NCBI RefSeq assembly: GCF_029626175.1
Contig: NZ_JARUBM010000002.1
Location: forward strand, 6,279,001 to 6,343,000
Direction: 5' to 3'
Source of the DNA: Micromonospora sp. WMMD1082
Lineage (GTDB): Bacteria; Actinomycetota; Actinomycetes; Mycobacteriales; Micromonosporaceae
DNA: 64,000 nucleotides
Shown: positions 1 to 8,359 of the stretch, in pieces
Numbering within the stretch: position 1 is the stretch's first letter
Layout: each line of letters starts with the position of its first letter
Translations under genes and position numbers: made by a program
The notes under the pieces: generated by a model
Told to the model about the DNA's origin: nothing
Databases searched by the model: none
Seen by the model: only the letters and a program-made list of their open reading frames with translations

Positions 1-965
1 GCCGCCATCGCCTTGAGCGTGTGGACCAGCACCGAGGTCTTCCAGTCCCCCTCACCGCCGAAGCCGTAGCCGTCGGCCATGAGCCGCTGCACCGCGATGC
101 CGGGCAGCTGGCGCAGCCCGCCGAGGTCCTCGAAGTTCGTGGTGAACGCACCGAACCCGCCCGCGTCCAGGAACGTACGCAGGCCCAGCTCCAGCCGGGC
201 GGCGTAGCGCAGCGAGTCGTGCCGCTCGCCACCGGGCCGCAGCGCGGCGGCGACGCGGAAGGTGTCGTCGTACTCCTTGACCAGGTCGTCGATCTGCGCG
301 TCGGCCACCTCGTCGACCACCCGCACCAGGTCGTTGACCCCGTAGGTGTTCACCGAGACCCCGAAGCGCAACTCCGCCTCGACCTTGTCCCCCTCGGTCA
401 CCGCGACGTCACGCATGTTGTCGCCGAAGCGCGCCAGGCGCAACGACCGCATCGCCGACCACCCGATCGCCGCCCGGGTCCAGGCGCCGACGCGGGCGAC
501 CACACGCGGGTCGGAGACGTGCCCGGCGACCGTCTTGCGGGCCACCCCGAGCCGGGTCTGGACGTACCCGAACTCCCGGTCGCCGTGCGCGGCCTGGTTC
601 AGGTTCATGAAGTCCATGTCGATCTCGTCCCATGGCAGCAGGACGTTGGCCTGGGTGTGCAGGTGCAGCAGCGGTGTCCGCAGCGCGTCCAGACCGGAGA
701 TCCACATCTTCGCCGGCGAGAAGGTGTGCATCCAGGCGATGACCCCGACCGCCCCCTGCGCCGCGGCATCCCGGCAGACCCGCAGGATGTCGGCGCTGGT
801 GGTCAGGACGGGCTTCCAGACCACCCGGGCGGGGATGTGCGGCGAGTCGTCGAGCACGGCGGCGATCTGACGGGACTGGTCGGCCACCTGCCGGAGCGTG
901 TCCTCGCCGTACATCGCCTGGCTTCCGGTGAGAAACCAGACCTCGGGTGCAGGGTGTGTTGCCAT
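1..965 (-). CDS. araA: L-arabinose isomerase, C-terminus cut by window start
   Basis: Cytoplasmic Mn-dependent isomerase that converts L-arabinose to L-ribulose, the first step of arabinose catabolism. I translated the reverse strand from the ATG at 965. The N-terminus ([16 protein letters not shown], then [25 protein letters not shown] and LLHLHTQAN) is typical AraA. About 321 of the usual roughly 500 residues are present, and the rest lies beyond the window edge. It is the last visible gene of the araB-araD-transporter-araA operon and starts 27 nt after the permease stop. The reading frame is open to the edge with no visible defect. Confidence 0.95.
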   Translation of the reverse strand, partial: MATHPAPEVWFLTGSQAMYGEDTLRQVADQSRQIAAVLDDSPHIPARVVWKPVLTTSADILRVCRDAAAQGAVGVIAWMHTFSPAKMWISGLDALRTPLLHLHTQANVLLPWDEIDMDFMNLNQAAHGDREFGYVQTRLGVARKTVAGHVSDPRVVARVGAWTRAAIGWSAMRSLRLARFGDNMRDVAVTEGDKVEAELRFGVSVNTYGVNDLVRVVDEVADAQIDDLVKEYDDTFRVAAALRPGGERHDSLRYAARLELGLRTFLDAGGFGAFTTNFEDLGGLRQLPGIAVQRLMADGYGFGGEGDWKTSVLVHTLKAMA

Positions 966-992
966 GGGAGTTGCCTTCCGCGAGAGGGGCGG

Positions 993-1982
993 TCACTTGT
1001 AGCGGATGCCGATGAGGCGTTGGAGCAGGATGAACGCGAAGAGCAGGCCCCCGATCACGATCTTGGTCCACCAGGAGTTGAGACTGCCGTCGAAGGTGAT
1101 CAAGGTCTGGATCACGCCCAGCACCAGCACGCCGAGCACGGTGCCGAAGACGTACCCCGAGCCGCCGGTGAGCACGGTGCCGCCGATGACCACGGCCGCG
1201 ATCACGTCCAGCTCCATCCCGACGGCGATCAGCGGCGCGCCGGAGAGCGTGTAGAACGACAGCAGGATCCCGCCGATCGCCGCGCACAGGCCGCTGATGG
1301 TGTAGACGGCGATCCGGGTACGGCCCACCGGCAGGCCCATCAGCAGCGCCGACTGCGGGTTGCCGCCGATCGCGTACACGTTGCGCCCGAGGCGGGTGTA
1401 CGCCAGCACGTACGCGGCGACCAGGACCACGGCGAACGCGACGAGCACGCTCACCGAGACGAAGTTGCCCCGGGGATCCCCGATCCGGTACTGCGACATG
1501 GTGGTCCAGAAGCCGTCGGCGATCGGGATCGACGCGTTGCTGATGAACGTGCACATGCCGCGGGCGAAGAACATCCCGGCCAGGGTGACGATGAAGGGTT
1601 GGATGTCGAAGAAGTGGATCGCGCAGCCCATCAGGAACCCGAGCGTCGGCCCGATGAGCAGGGCGATGACCAGCACCGGCAACGCGGGCAGGCCCGACTG
1701 GAGCAACCACGCCGAGACCATCGCGGTCATCGCCGCCACCGAGCCCACCGACAGGTCGATGCCGCCGGTGAGGATCACGAAGGTCATTCCGACGGCGATG
1801 ACGAGCAGGAACCCGTTGTCGATGAAGACGTTGAAGACGACCTGCACGTTGGAGAACGCCCGGTACTGGGACACCCCGATGCCGTACATCACCAGCAGCA
1901 GGGCGAGGGTGGCCAGCACCGGCACGTGTCGCCGGGGCAGCCCGGCCCAGCGCGGTCCGGTGCGCAACGAGCTGGTGGTCAT
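993..1982 (-). CDS. ribose-type sugar ABC transporter permease, YjfF-like
   Basis: Membrane permease of a CUT2 (ribose/galactofuranose-type) importer, 329 aa. Hydrophobic segments run through the whole protein. The family hallmark GMTFVILTGGIDLSVGSVAA lies near residue 70, and EL-DVIAAVVIGGTVLTGGSG marks the conserved C-terminal half. The ATG at 1982 overlaps the upstream permease stop by four bases (ATGA), so translation is probably coupled. With its partner permease, the ATPase and the binding protein it forms one importer inside an arabinose operon, so arabinose (free or furanose form) is the likely cargo. This is inferred from context; the closest named family members carry galactofuranose. 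Confidence 0.88.
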   Translation of the reverse strand: MTTSSLRTGPRWAGLPRRHVPVLATLALLLVMYGIGVSQYRAFSNVQVVFNVFIDNGFLLVIAVGMTFVILTGGIDLSVGSVAAMTAMVSAWLLQSGLPALPVLVIALLIGPTLGFLMGCAIHFFDIQPFIVTLAGMFFARGMCTFISNASIPIADGFWTTMSQYRIGDPRGNFVSVSVLVAFAVVLVAAYVLAYTRLGRNVYAIGGNPQSALLMGLPVGRTRIAVYTISGLCAAIGGILLSFYTLSGAPLIAVGMELDVIAAVVIGGTVLTGGSGYVFGTVLGVLVLGVIQTLITFDGSLNSWWTKIVIGGLLFAFILLQRLIGIRYK

Positions 1983-3040
1983 GCCGACACCTGCTCCTTC
2001 TGCCGCCGCGGCGACGACTGCGGTGGCGGGGCACCGCGCCGGCGCCGGCCGAGTCTGGCGCGGAAGGCCGGCGCCTGGATGAGGCAGACGGCGATGACCA
2101 CGACCGCCTTGAACAGCAACGCCGTCTGCGGCGAGATGTTCATGGCGTACACCGTGGTGGTGAGGGTCTGGATGATCAGCGCACCGAGGATGGTGCCGCT
2201 GAGGTAGAACCGGCCACCCGCCAGCGAGGTGCCGCCGATGACCACCGCGAGGATCGCGTCGAGTTCCACCCACAGGCCGGCGGCGTTGCCGTCCGCGCTG
2301 GAGACGTTGGCGGTCATCATGAACCCGGCGATCGCGGCGCACGCGGCGCTGGCGACGTAGACCAGGAAGACGACCCGGCCGGAACGGATCCCGGCCAGCC
2401 GGCTGGCCTCCCGGTTGCCGCCCACCGATTCGATGATCATGCCGAGCGCGGTACGGCGGGTGAACGCCGCGACGAGCAGGGCCGCGGCCAACGCGATGAA
2501 GATCGCCAGCGGCAGGGTGAGGAAGTGGCCCAGCCCGATCGCCCGGTACGGACCGGAGTTGATGGTGATGATCTGACCCTCGGTGATCAGCTGCGCGAGG
2601 CCCCGACCGGCCACCATCAGGATGAGCGTGGCGATGATCGGCTGGATGCCGATCACGGAGACCAGGACGCCGTTCCAGGCGCCGAGCACCAGCGCCACCC
2701 CGAGCGCCATCGCCAGCGCGGTCAGCACCATGGCCAGGTTGTTCTGGTCGGGCGCCCGGCTGATGTAGAGGCAGGCGATGGCGCCGCTGATGGCGCAGAC
2801 CGAACCGACGGAGAGATCGATGCCGCCGGTGGAGATGACCAGGGTCATGCCCAGCCCGACCAGGATCAGCGGTGCGCTCAACCGCAGGATGTCGATCGGG
2901 GTGCCGTACAGGTGTCCGTTGTTCACCTCGACGGCCAGGAAGCCGGGGCGGTAGATCGTGTTGGCCGCCAGCATCACCGCGAGAACGGCGACCGGCCAGA
3001 ACAGCCGGTGACCCAGCACCGGTGCGACGCGCTGCCTCAT
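1979..3040 (-). CDS. ribose-type sugar ABC transporter permease, YtfT-like
   Basis: Second permease of the CUT2 importer, 353 aa. It shows the same signature as its partner (GMTLVISTGGIDLSVGSVCA around residue 68) and the C-terminal ELDAILAVVIGGTSLAGGR. The C-terminus ends in a basic cytoplasmic tail (RARLGRRRRG). It overlaps the ATPase gene upstream by four bases and the second permease downstream by four bases, so all three are translationally coupled. Two different permeases imply a heterodimeric membrane core, as in YtfT/YjfF. Confidence 0.88.
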   Translation of the reverse strand: MRQRVAPVLGHRLFWPVAVLAVMLAANTIYRPGFLAVEVNNGHLYGTPIDILRLSAPLILVGLGMTLVISTGGIDLSVGSVCAISGAIACLYISRAPDQNNLAMVLTALAMALGVALVLGAWNGVLVSVIGIQPIIATLILMVAGRGLAQLITEGQIITINSGPYRAIGLGHFLTLPLAIFIALAAALLVAAFTRRTALGMIIESVGGNREASRLAGIRSGRVVFLVYVASAACAAIAGFMMTANVSSADGNAAGLWVELDAILAVVIGGTSLAGGRFYLSGTILGALIIQTLTTTVYAMNISPQTALLFKAVVVIAVCLIQAPAFRARLGRRRRGAPPPQSSPRRQKEQVSA

Positions 3041-4578
3041 TGGTCCGCCTCCGCCGACCGGGATCCACTGGCGATGGTCTGCATGACGCGATCGGCGTCG
3101 ACGGTGTCGTCGTTGACGAGCTGCGCGACCAGCTCCCGGTCGCGCATCACCGCGATCTTGTGGCTCAGCCGCAGCACCTCCTCCAGTTCGGCGGAGATGA
3201 ACAGCACCGCCATGCCGCCGTCGGAGAGCTGCACCACCAGCTTCTGGATCTCGGCCTTCGCGCCGATGTCGATGCCACGGGTCGGTTCGTCGAGGATCAG
3301 CAGCCGGGGCTCGGTGATCAGCCAGCGGGCCAGCAGCACCTTCTGCTGGTTGCCGCCGGAGAGGTTGCGTACCGGCAGGTCGGGGTTTGCCGGGCGGATG
3401 CTCAGCGCCGTGACGTACCGGTCGACCAGCTCGTCCTGGCGGCGCCGCGGGATGGGCCGCAGCCAGCCCCGGGCGGCCTGCATCGCGAGGATCATGTTCT
3501 CGCGGACCGTCAGGTCGGGAACGATGCCCTCCGCGCGGCGATTCTCGGAGCAGAAACCGATCCCGTGGTCGATGGCCTGTACCGGGTTGCGCAGGCTCGC
3601 CGACCTGCCACGCACGGCGACCGCACCGTGGTCGGCCCGGTCGGCGCCGAAGAACAACCTGGCCACCTCGGTACGCCCGGAGCCCAGCAGCCCGGCCAGA
3701 CCGACCACCTCACCGGCGTGGATGGTCAGGCTGAACGGGGCGACCGCGCCCTTGCGGCCGAGCTCCGACACCTGCACGAAGGGCGTCCCGCCCTCCAGGG
3801 CGGCCAGTTCCCGCCGGGGATGCTCCTCGATCCGTTCGAGGACGTCGAGTTCCTTGCCGATCATCTTCTCGACCAGGGCCAGCTGCGGCAGCTCGGCGAT
3901 CGGGTACTCCCCGACGAGGGTGCCGTTGCGCAGGACGGTGATGCGGTCGGCGATGTCGTAGACCTGGTCGAGGAAGTGGGTCACGAAGAGGATGGCGATC
4001 CCCTCGTCGCGCAGCTGGCGCATGATACGGAACAGCTGCGCGACCTCGCCGGCGTCCAGGCTGGAGGTCGGCTCGTCCAGGATCAGTACGCGGGCCCGCA
4101 CGTCGATCGCCCGGGCGATCGCGACCATCTGCTGCACGGCCAGCGAGAAGCTCGCCACCGGCGCCGTGACGTCGATGTCGAGATCCAGACGGGCCAGCAG
4201 CTGCCGGGCGCGCCGCCGGACCTCGCCCCAGCGGACGGCACCGAGGCGGCGCGGTTCCCGGCCGATGAAGATGTTCTCCGCGACCGACAGGTTCGGGCAG
4301 AGATTGACCTCCTGGTAGACCGTGCTGACCCCGGCGGCGGACGCCTGCATCGGTCCGGTGAAGGCCACCTGCTCGCCATCGAGGGTGACGGCGCCCTCGT
4401 CGATGCCGTACACCCCCGTCAACACCTTGATCAGCGTTGACTTGCCGGCGCCGTTCTCGCCCATCAGGGCGTGCACCTCACCGGGGAGGAGCCGGAAGTC
4501 GACGTGGTGGAGTGCGCGCACCCCGGGAAAGGACTTGCTGATCCCGGTCATCGTCAGGACCGGACGACCCTCCGCCAT
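3037..4578 (-). CDS. ribose-type sugar ABC transporter ATP-binding protein, YtfR-like
   Basis: Cytoplasmic ATPase with two fused ABC domains (513 aa), standard for CUT2 importers. The N-terminal domain has Walker A GENGAGKST, a degenerate signature (SFSLAVQQM) and Walker B LILDEPTSSLD. The C-terminal domain has a non-canonical Walker A region (GLLGSGRTE), a good LSGGNQQ signature and Walker B LLILDEPTRGID. This asymmetry is normal for the family. The start ATG at 4578 follows the binding-protein gene after a 69-nt gap, and the end overlaps the permease by four bases. Confidence 0.92.
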   Translation of the reverse strand: MAEGRPVLTMTGISKSFPGVRALHHVDFRLLPGEVHALMGENGAGKSTLIKVLTGVYGIDEGAVTLDGEQVAFTGPMQASAAGVSTVYQEVNLCPNLSVAENIFIGREPRRLGAVRWGEVRRRARQLLARLDLDIDVTAPVASFSLAVQQMVAIARAIDVRARVLILDEPTSSLDAGEVAQLFRIMRQLRDEGIAILFVTHFLDQVYDIADRITVLRNGTLVGEYPIAELPQLALVEKMIGKELDVLERIEEHPRRELAALEGGTPFVQVSELGRKGAVAPFSLTIHAGEVVGLAGLLGSGRTEVARLFFGADRADHGAVAVRGRSASLRNPVQAIDHGIGFCSENRRAEGIVPDLTVRENMILAMQAARGWLRPIPRRRQDELVDRYVTALSIRPANPDLPVRNLSGGNQQKVLLARWLITEPRLLILDEPTRGIDIGAKAEIQKLVVQLSDGGMAVLFISAELEEVLRLSHKIAVMRDRELVAQLVNDDTVDADRVMQTIASGSRSAEADQ

Positions 4579-4647
4579 CCCATCGATCCTCTTCTAGGGT
4601 TGGCGACGCGGCGGGGCCGCCGTCGGTGCGGCGACCCCGGGCGTCGA

Positions 4648-5646
4648 TCAGTACTTGCGGTTGGGCAGGGCCTCCTTGGCCTGCTCCTGGGTAAAGGTGG
4701 TCTCCTCGGTCTCGATCCGCGCCGGGACCTCCTCGCCGGCGTGCACCTTCTTGGCCAGCTCCATCAGCTGGGGCCCGAGCAGCGGGCTGCACTCCGCGAT
4801 GAAGTTGAACTTGCCGTCGGCCAGGGCCTGCATGCCGTCCTTGACCGCGTCGATGGTGATGATGACGATGTCCTTGCCGGGCTCCTTGCCCGCCGCGGTG
4901 ATCGCCTCCAGCGCACCGAGACCCATGTCGTCGTTGTGCGCGAAGAGCACGTCGATCTTCGGATGGGCCTTCAGGAACTGCTCCATGACCTGCTTGCCGC
5001 CGGCCCGGGTGAAGTCACCGGTCTGGGAGGCGATCACCTTCAGCTTGGGGTCGGCCGCGATCGCCTCGGCGAAGCCCTTCTTGCGGTCGTTGGCCGGGGC
5101 CGAGCCGGTGGTGCCCTGCAACTCGACGATGTTCACGTCACCGGTGGCGGCCTTGGAGTTCTCCACCAGCCACTCCCCCGACAGCCGGCCCTCCTTCACG
5201 AAGTCCGAGCCGAGGAAGGTCTTGTACAGCGACGTGTCGGCGGAGTCCACCGCCCGGTCGGTCAGGATGACCGGGATGCCGGCGTCCTTGGCCTCCTTGA
5301 GCACCGTGTCCCAGCCGGACTCCACCACCGGCGAGAAGGCGATCACGTCGACCTTCTGCTGGATGTAGTTGCGGATCGCCTTGATCTGGTTCTCCTGCTT
5401 CTGCTGGGCGTCGTCGAACTTCAGCTCGACGCCCGCCTCGGCCGCCGCCTCCTTGATGGAGTTGGTGTTGGCCGTCCGCCAGCCGCTCTCCGCGCCGACC
5501 TGGGAGAAGCCCAGGACGATCGCGCCGTCGTCGCCTCCCGCGCCGGTGTCGCTGTTGCCACAGGCCGCGACGGTGCCGGCGAGCAGGACGGCGGCGACGG
5601 CGGCGAGGGCGCGTCGAGGCGCCAGGGACCTTCGCATGTTCCTCAT
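4648..5646 (-). CDS. sugar ABC transporter substrate-binding lipoprotein, YtfQ-like
   Basis: Secreted, lipid-anchored sugar-binding protein, 332 aa. The signal peptide ends in lipobox LAGTVAAC. The mature part has the periplasmic-binding-protein-1 fold typical of YtfQ/RbsB (LGFSQVGAESGWR near the start, FAHNDDMGLGALEAI in the second lobe). I chose the ATG at 5646 because GAGGAGATCCG precedes it; a longer reading from 5676 has no ribosome site. It captures the sugar for the permease/ATPase genes just downstream. Its place between araD and araA supports arabinose as cargo. Confidence 0.9.
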   Translation of the reverse strand: MRNMRRSLAPRRALAAVAAVLLAGTVAACGNSDTGAGGDDGAIVLGFSQVGAESGWRTANTNSIKEAAAEAGVELKFDDAQQKQENQIKAIRNYIQQKVDVIAFSPVVESGWDTVLKEAKDAGIPVILTDRAVDSADTSLYKTFLGSDFVKEGRLSGEWLVENSKAATGDVNIVELQGTTGSAPANDRKKGFAEAIAADPKLKVIASQTGDFTRAGGKQVMEQFLKAHPKIDVLFAHNDDMGLGALEAITAAGKEPGKDIVIITIDAVKDGMQALADGKFNFIAECSPLLGPQLMELAKKVHAGEEVPARIETEETTFTQEQAKEALPNRKY

Positions 5647-5769
5647 CGGATCTCCTCGGTGGGTACGGGTGTCCACGCCGCCCGCCGATGTGCCCGGGCG
5701 GCCTGCGATGGTGGTGTGGATCCTGTGCGTCGGGGTGGTGCGGGCGGGTCGCCGGCGACCCGGGACCGG

Positions 5770-6462
5770 CTAGGAGTTCGCCGGGGACGAGGGACGTTGG
5801 CCGTAGACGTTCTGGTAGCGGTGGTAGAGGGCGTCGACGTCGGCCTGCGCCATCGGCACCGGTTGCCCGAGCGCGCGCGCCAGGTGCGCGGTCCGGGCGA
5901 CGTCCTCACACATCACCGCGGCCTTGACCGCCGACCGGGCGTCGCGCCCGATGGTGAAGACGCCGTGGTTGCGCATCAGCACCGCGGGCGAACGGTGCCC
6001 GGTGAGGGTGCTGACGATCCCCTTGCCGATGTCGTCGCCGCCGATCAGCGCGAACGGGCCCGCCGGGATCTCCCCGCCGAACTCGTCGGCCTGCGCGGTC
6101 AGGTGGCACGGGATCGACTCGCCCCGCGCCGCCCAGGCCGTGGCGTACGTGCTGTGGGTGTGCACGACGCCGCCGACCTCGGGCATGGCGCGGTAGACGT
6201 AGGCGTGCGCCGCGGTGTCGCTCGACGGCGACAGCTCCCCCTCGACGGGCACCCCGCCGAGGTCGCAGAGCACCATGTTGTCGGCCGAGAGGTCGTCGTA
6301 GTCGACACCGCTCGGCTTGATCACCATGAGGTCGTGACCGGGTACCCGCGCGGAGACGTTGCCGGCCGTCCAGGCGACCAGGCCGTACCGGGTCAGCTCC
6401 CCGTGCAGCCGGGCGACGCTCTCGCGCAGGTCGGTCACCAGGCGGGTCAGTTCGGCACTCAT
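5770..6462 (-). CDS. araD: L-ribulose-5-phosphate 4-epimerase
   Basis: Zinc-dependent class II aldolase-family epimerase (230 aa) that converts L-ribulose 5-phosphate to D-xylulose 5-phosphate, which enters the pentose phosphate pathway. The Zn-binding HTHS lies at residues 101-104 and a third histidine in MRNHGVF at about 166. The phosphate-binding GNVSAR is near residue 35. Length is standard for AraD. The ATG at 6462 overlaps the araB stop by four bases (ATGA). It is followed by the binding-protein gene after a gap of about 120 nt. Confidence 0.95.
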   Translation of the reverse strand: MSAELTRLVTDLRESVARLHGELTRYGLVAWTAGNVSARVPGHDLMVIKPSGVDYDDLSADNMVLCDLGGVPVEGELSPSSDTAAHAYVYRAMPEVGGVVHTHSTYATAWAARGESIPCHLTAQADEFGGEIPAGPFALIGGDDIGKGIVSTLTGHRSPAVLMRNHGVFTIGRDARSAVKAAVMCEDVARTAHLARALGQPVPMAQADVDALYHRYQNVYGQRPSSPANS

Positions 6463-8144
6463 GCGACCACCTCCAGTGCGGCGTCCCGCTGCGACGGGGC
6501 CGACTCGACCGCCGCGTTGCGGATCGCCCGCAAACGCAGCATCACGTCGTTGGCGCCGCGACCGAAGTGGTCGTGCAGCGCCCGGTACTCCGCGTAGAGG
6601 GCGTCGTACGCGCGTACCCGGTCCGGGTCCGGCCGGTAGACCGCCGCCCGCATCCGGCCCATCACCCGCGACGCCTCGTGGATCGAGGGGTACGCGCCGG
6701 CGGCGACGGCGGCGTGGATGGCGGAGCCGAGCGCCGGCCCCTGCGCGGAGCCGATGATGCCGAGCGGCCGGTTGGTGACGTCGGCGTAGATCTGCATCAG
6801 CAGCTCGTTCGAGGTGAGACCACCCGCCACCACCAGGTCGTCGACGGCGATCCCCGCCTCGACGAACGCCTCGATGATCATCCGGGTGCCGTACGCCGTG
6901 GCCTCCAGCAGTGCCCGGTAGACGTCGGCCGGACGGGTGGCCAGGGTCAGCCCGACGATCAACCCGCTGAGGTCGTGGTTGACCAGCAACGACCGGTTGC
7001 CGTTCCACCAGTCGAGGGCGACCAGGCCGTGCGCGCCGACCGGCTGGGCGGCGGCCAGCTCGGTGAGCCGTTCGTGCGAGTCGACGCCGGCCGGCGCGGC
7101 CTGCTCGACGAACCAGCCGAAGATGTCGCCGACCCCGCTCTGCCCGGCCTCGTAACCCCAGGACCCGGCGCTGATCCCGCCGTCGACGACGCCACACATG
7201 CCGGCCACCTCGGCGAGGTGGCTGCCGTTGACCACGTGGCAGGTCGAGGTGCCCATGATCGCCACCAGCCGGCCCGGCTCGATCGCCTGGGCGGCGGCCG
7301 CGGTGACGTGGGCGTCGACGTTGCCGACCGCGACCGCGACTCCCTCCGGCAGCCCGGTCCAGGCGGCGGCGCGGGCGGTCAGACCGCCCGCCCTGGCCGC
7401 CAGCGGCCGCAGCGGACCGTCCAGCTTGGTCACGAAGTCGCCGAAGCCGGGGTGGAGGGCGGTCAGGTAGTCCACCGACGGGTACGCGCCGTCCTGCCGG
7501 ATGCCCTTGTAGCCGGCGGTGCAGACGTTGCGGGTCTCGACGCCGCAGAGCTGCCACACGATCCAGTCGGCGGCCTCGATGAAGCGTTCGGCCCGCCGGT
7601 AGACCTCCGGGTCCTCCTCCAGGATCTGCAGGCCCTTGGCGAACTGCCACTCGGCGGAGATCTTGCCGCCGTAGCGGCCGATCCACGGCTCGGCGCGCTC
7701 GTGGGCCAACGCGTTGATCCGGTCGGCGTGCGGCTGGGCCGCGTGGTGCTTCCAGAGCTTCACCCAGGAGTGCGGGCGCTGGCGCAGCTCCGGCACCTCG
7801 CACAGGGGCGTACCGTCGGCGAGCGTCGGCAGGACGGTGCAGGCGGTGAAGTCGATGCCGATGCCGACGACATCCTGCGGGTCGACCCCGGCGGCGGCCA
7901 CGGCCGCGGGTACGGCGTGCCGCAGCACGTCGCGGTAGTCCTGCGGATCCTGCAACGCCCAGTCCGGCGGCAGCGGCGTCCCATCCTCCGGCAGCGCGGA
8001 GCTGATGACCGCGTTGCGGTACTCGTGCACCGCCGTCCCCAGCTCGGCGCCGTCGCGGACGCGGACCACCAGGGCCCGTCCGGACAGGGTGCCGTAGTCG
8101 ACGCCGACGACGTACCGGTCGCCCGCTGGATCCACACCGCTCAT
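6459..8144 (-). CDS. araB: ribulokinase
   Basis: FGGY-family sugar kinase, 561 aa, that phosphorylates L-ribulose. It begins YVVGVDYGTLSGRALVV, the N-terminal ATPase-fold motif with the AraB-specific GTLSGR. IGIDFTAC and MGTSTCHVV are further AraB marks. I chose the ATG at 8144 because GGAGGTGAAG sits just upstream; a longer reading to 8297 would run back through the promoter and into a palindromic element. First gene of the arabinose operon; the start lies about 30 nt from the -10 box at 8173-8178. Confidence 0.95.
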   Translation of the reverse strand: MSGVDPAGDRYVVGVDYGTLSGRALVVRVRDGAELGTAVHEYRNAVISSALPEDGTPLPPDWALQDPQDYRDVLRHAVPAAVAAAGVDPQDVVGIGIDFTACTVLPTLADGTPLCEVPELRQRPHSWVKLWKHHAAQPHADRINALAHERAEPWIGRYGGKISAEWQFAKGLQILEEDPEVYRRAERFIEAADWIVWQLCGVETRNVCTAGYKGIRQDGAYPSVDYLTALHPGFGDFVTKLDGPLRPLAARAGGLTARAAAWTGLPEGVAVAVGNVDAHVTAAAAQAIEPGRLVAIMGTSTCHVVNGSHLAEVAGMCGVVDGGISAGSWGYEAGQSGVGDIFGWFVEQAAPAGVDSHERLTELAAAQPVGAHGLVALDWWNGNRSLLVNHDLSGLIVGLTLATRPADVYRALLEATAYGTRMIIEAFVEAGIAVDDLVVAGGLTSNELLMQIYADVTNRPLGIIGSAQGPALGSAIHAAVAAGAYPSIHEASRVMGRMRAAVYRPDPDRVRAYDALYAEYRALHDHFGRGANDVMLRLRAIRNAAVESAPSQRDAALEVVA

Positions 8145-8172
8145 CTTCACCTCCGGCCGATGACGAACCTCA

Positions 8173-8201
8173 GTGTTAACGCTCACATCCCGCCCCGTCA
8201 A
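8173..8201 (-). promoter_or_regulatory. arabinose operon promoter with LacI-type operator
   Basis: On the minus strand TTGACG (8196-8201) and TAACAC (8173-8178) are spaced 17 bp. The imperfect palindrome TGTTAACGCTCACA (8174-8187, plus-strand reading) covers the -10 box, so a bound repressor would block RNA polymerase. The same layout recurs at 13,753-13,780. Confidence 0.7.
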
Positions 8202-8283
8202 GACACCCACCCGCAACAGCTCCGTAACGACCCCCGCCCGCCGCAGCCCCGCCGTCACCGCGTCCGTCGCCCCGCCGCCACCG

Positions 8284-8359
8284 CGTCGATCTTGCACTTA
8301 TGGTCGCTGACATACCCGCTTTCGCGGCTCTTGTCCCGACGGAAAGTGCAAGATCGACG
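8284..8359. repeat. palindromic element with 16-bp arms
   Basis: GTCGATCTTGCACTT (8285-8299) and its exact reverse complement AAGTGCAAGATCGAC (8344-8358) flank a 44-nt loop, and one more C/G pair extends the stem at each end. I believe this arm sequence is a dispersed intergenic repeat in Micromonospora-type genomes (recollection, not checked). It encodes the last residues and the stop codon of the ROK gene, and could act as a terminator between that gene and araB. Confidence 0.75.

Noticed and set aside
21..2207. Very long plus-strand reading frame opposite araA and the permeases
   Set aside because: Its His/Asp/Gly/Arg-rich product has no domain and mirrors the codon bias of the real minus-strand genes.
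993..3068. Single 691-residue protein covering both arabinose-type permeases
   Set aside because: Only the last 329 residues are permease-like; the first part is an Arg-rich shadow of the other permease gene, and the ATG at 1982 with the ATGA overlap marks the true start.
3037..4578. Degenerate first ABC signature (SLAVQQM) as a sign of decay
   Set aside because: CUT2 ATPases normally have one degenerate and one canonical site.
5770..7803. 677-residue fusion reading of an unknown protein with araD
   Set aside because: The first 447 residues are the out-of-frame shadow of araB; AraD begins at 6462.
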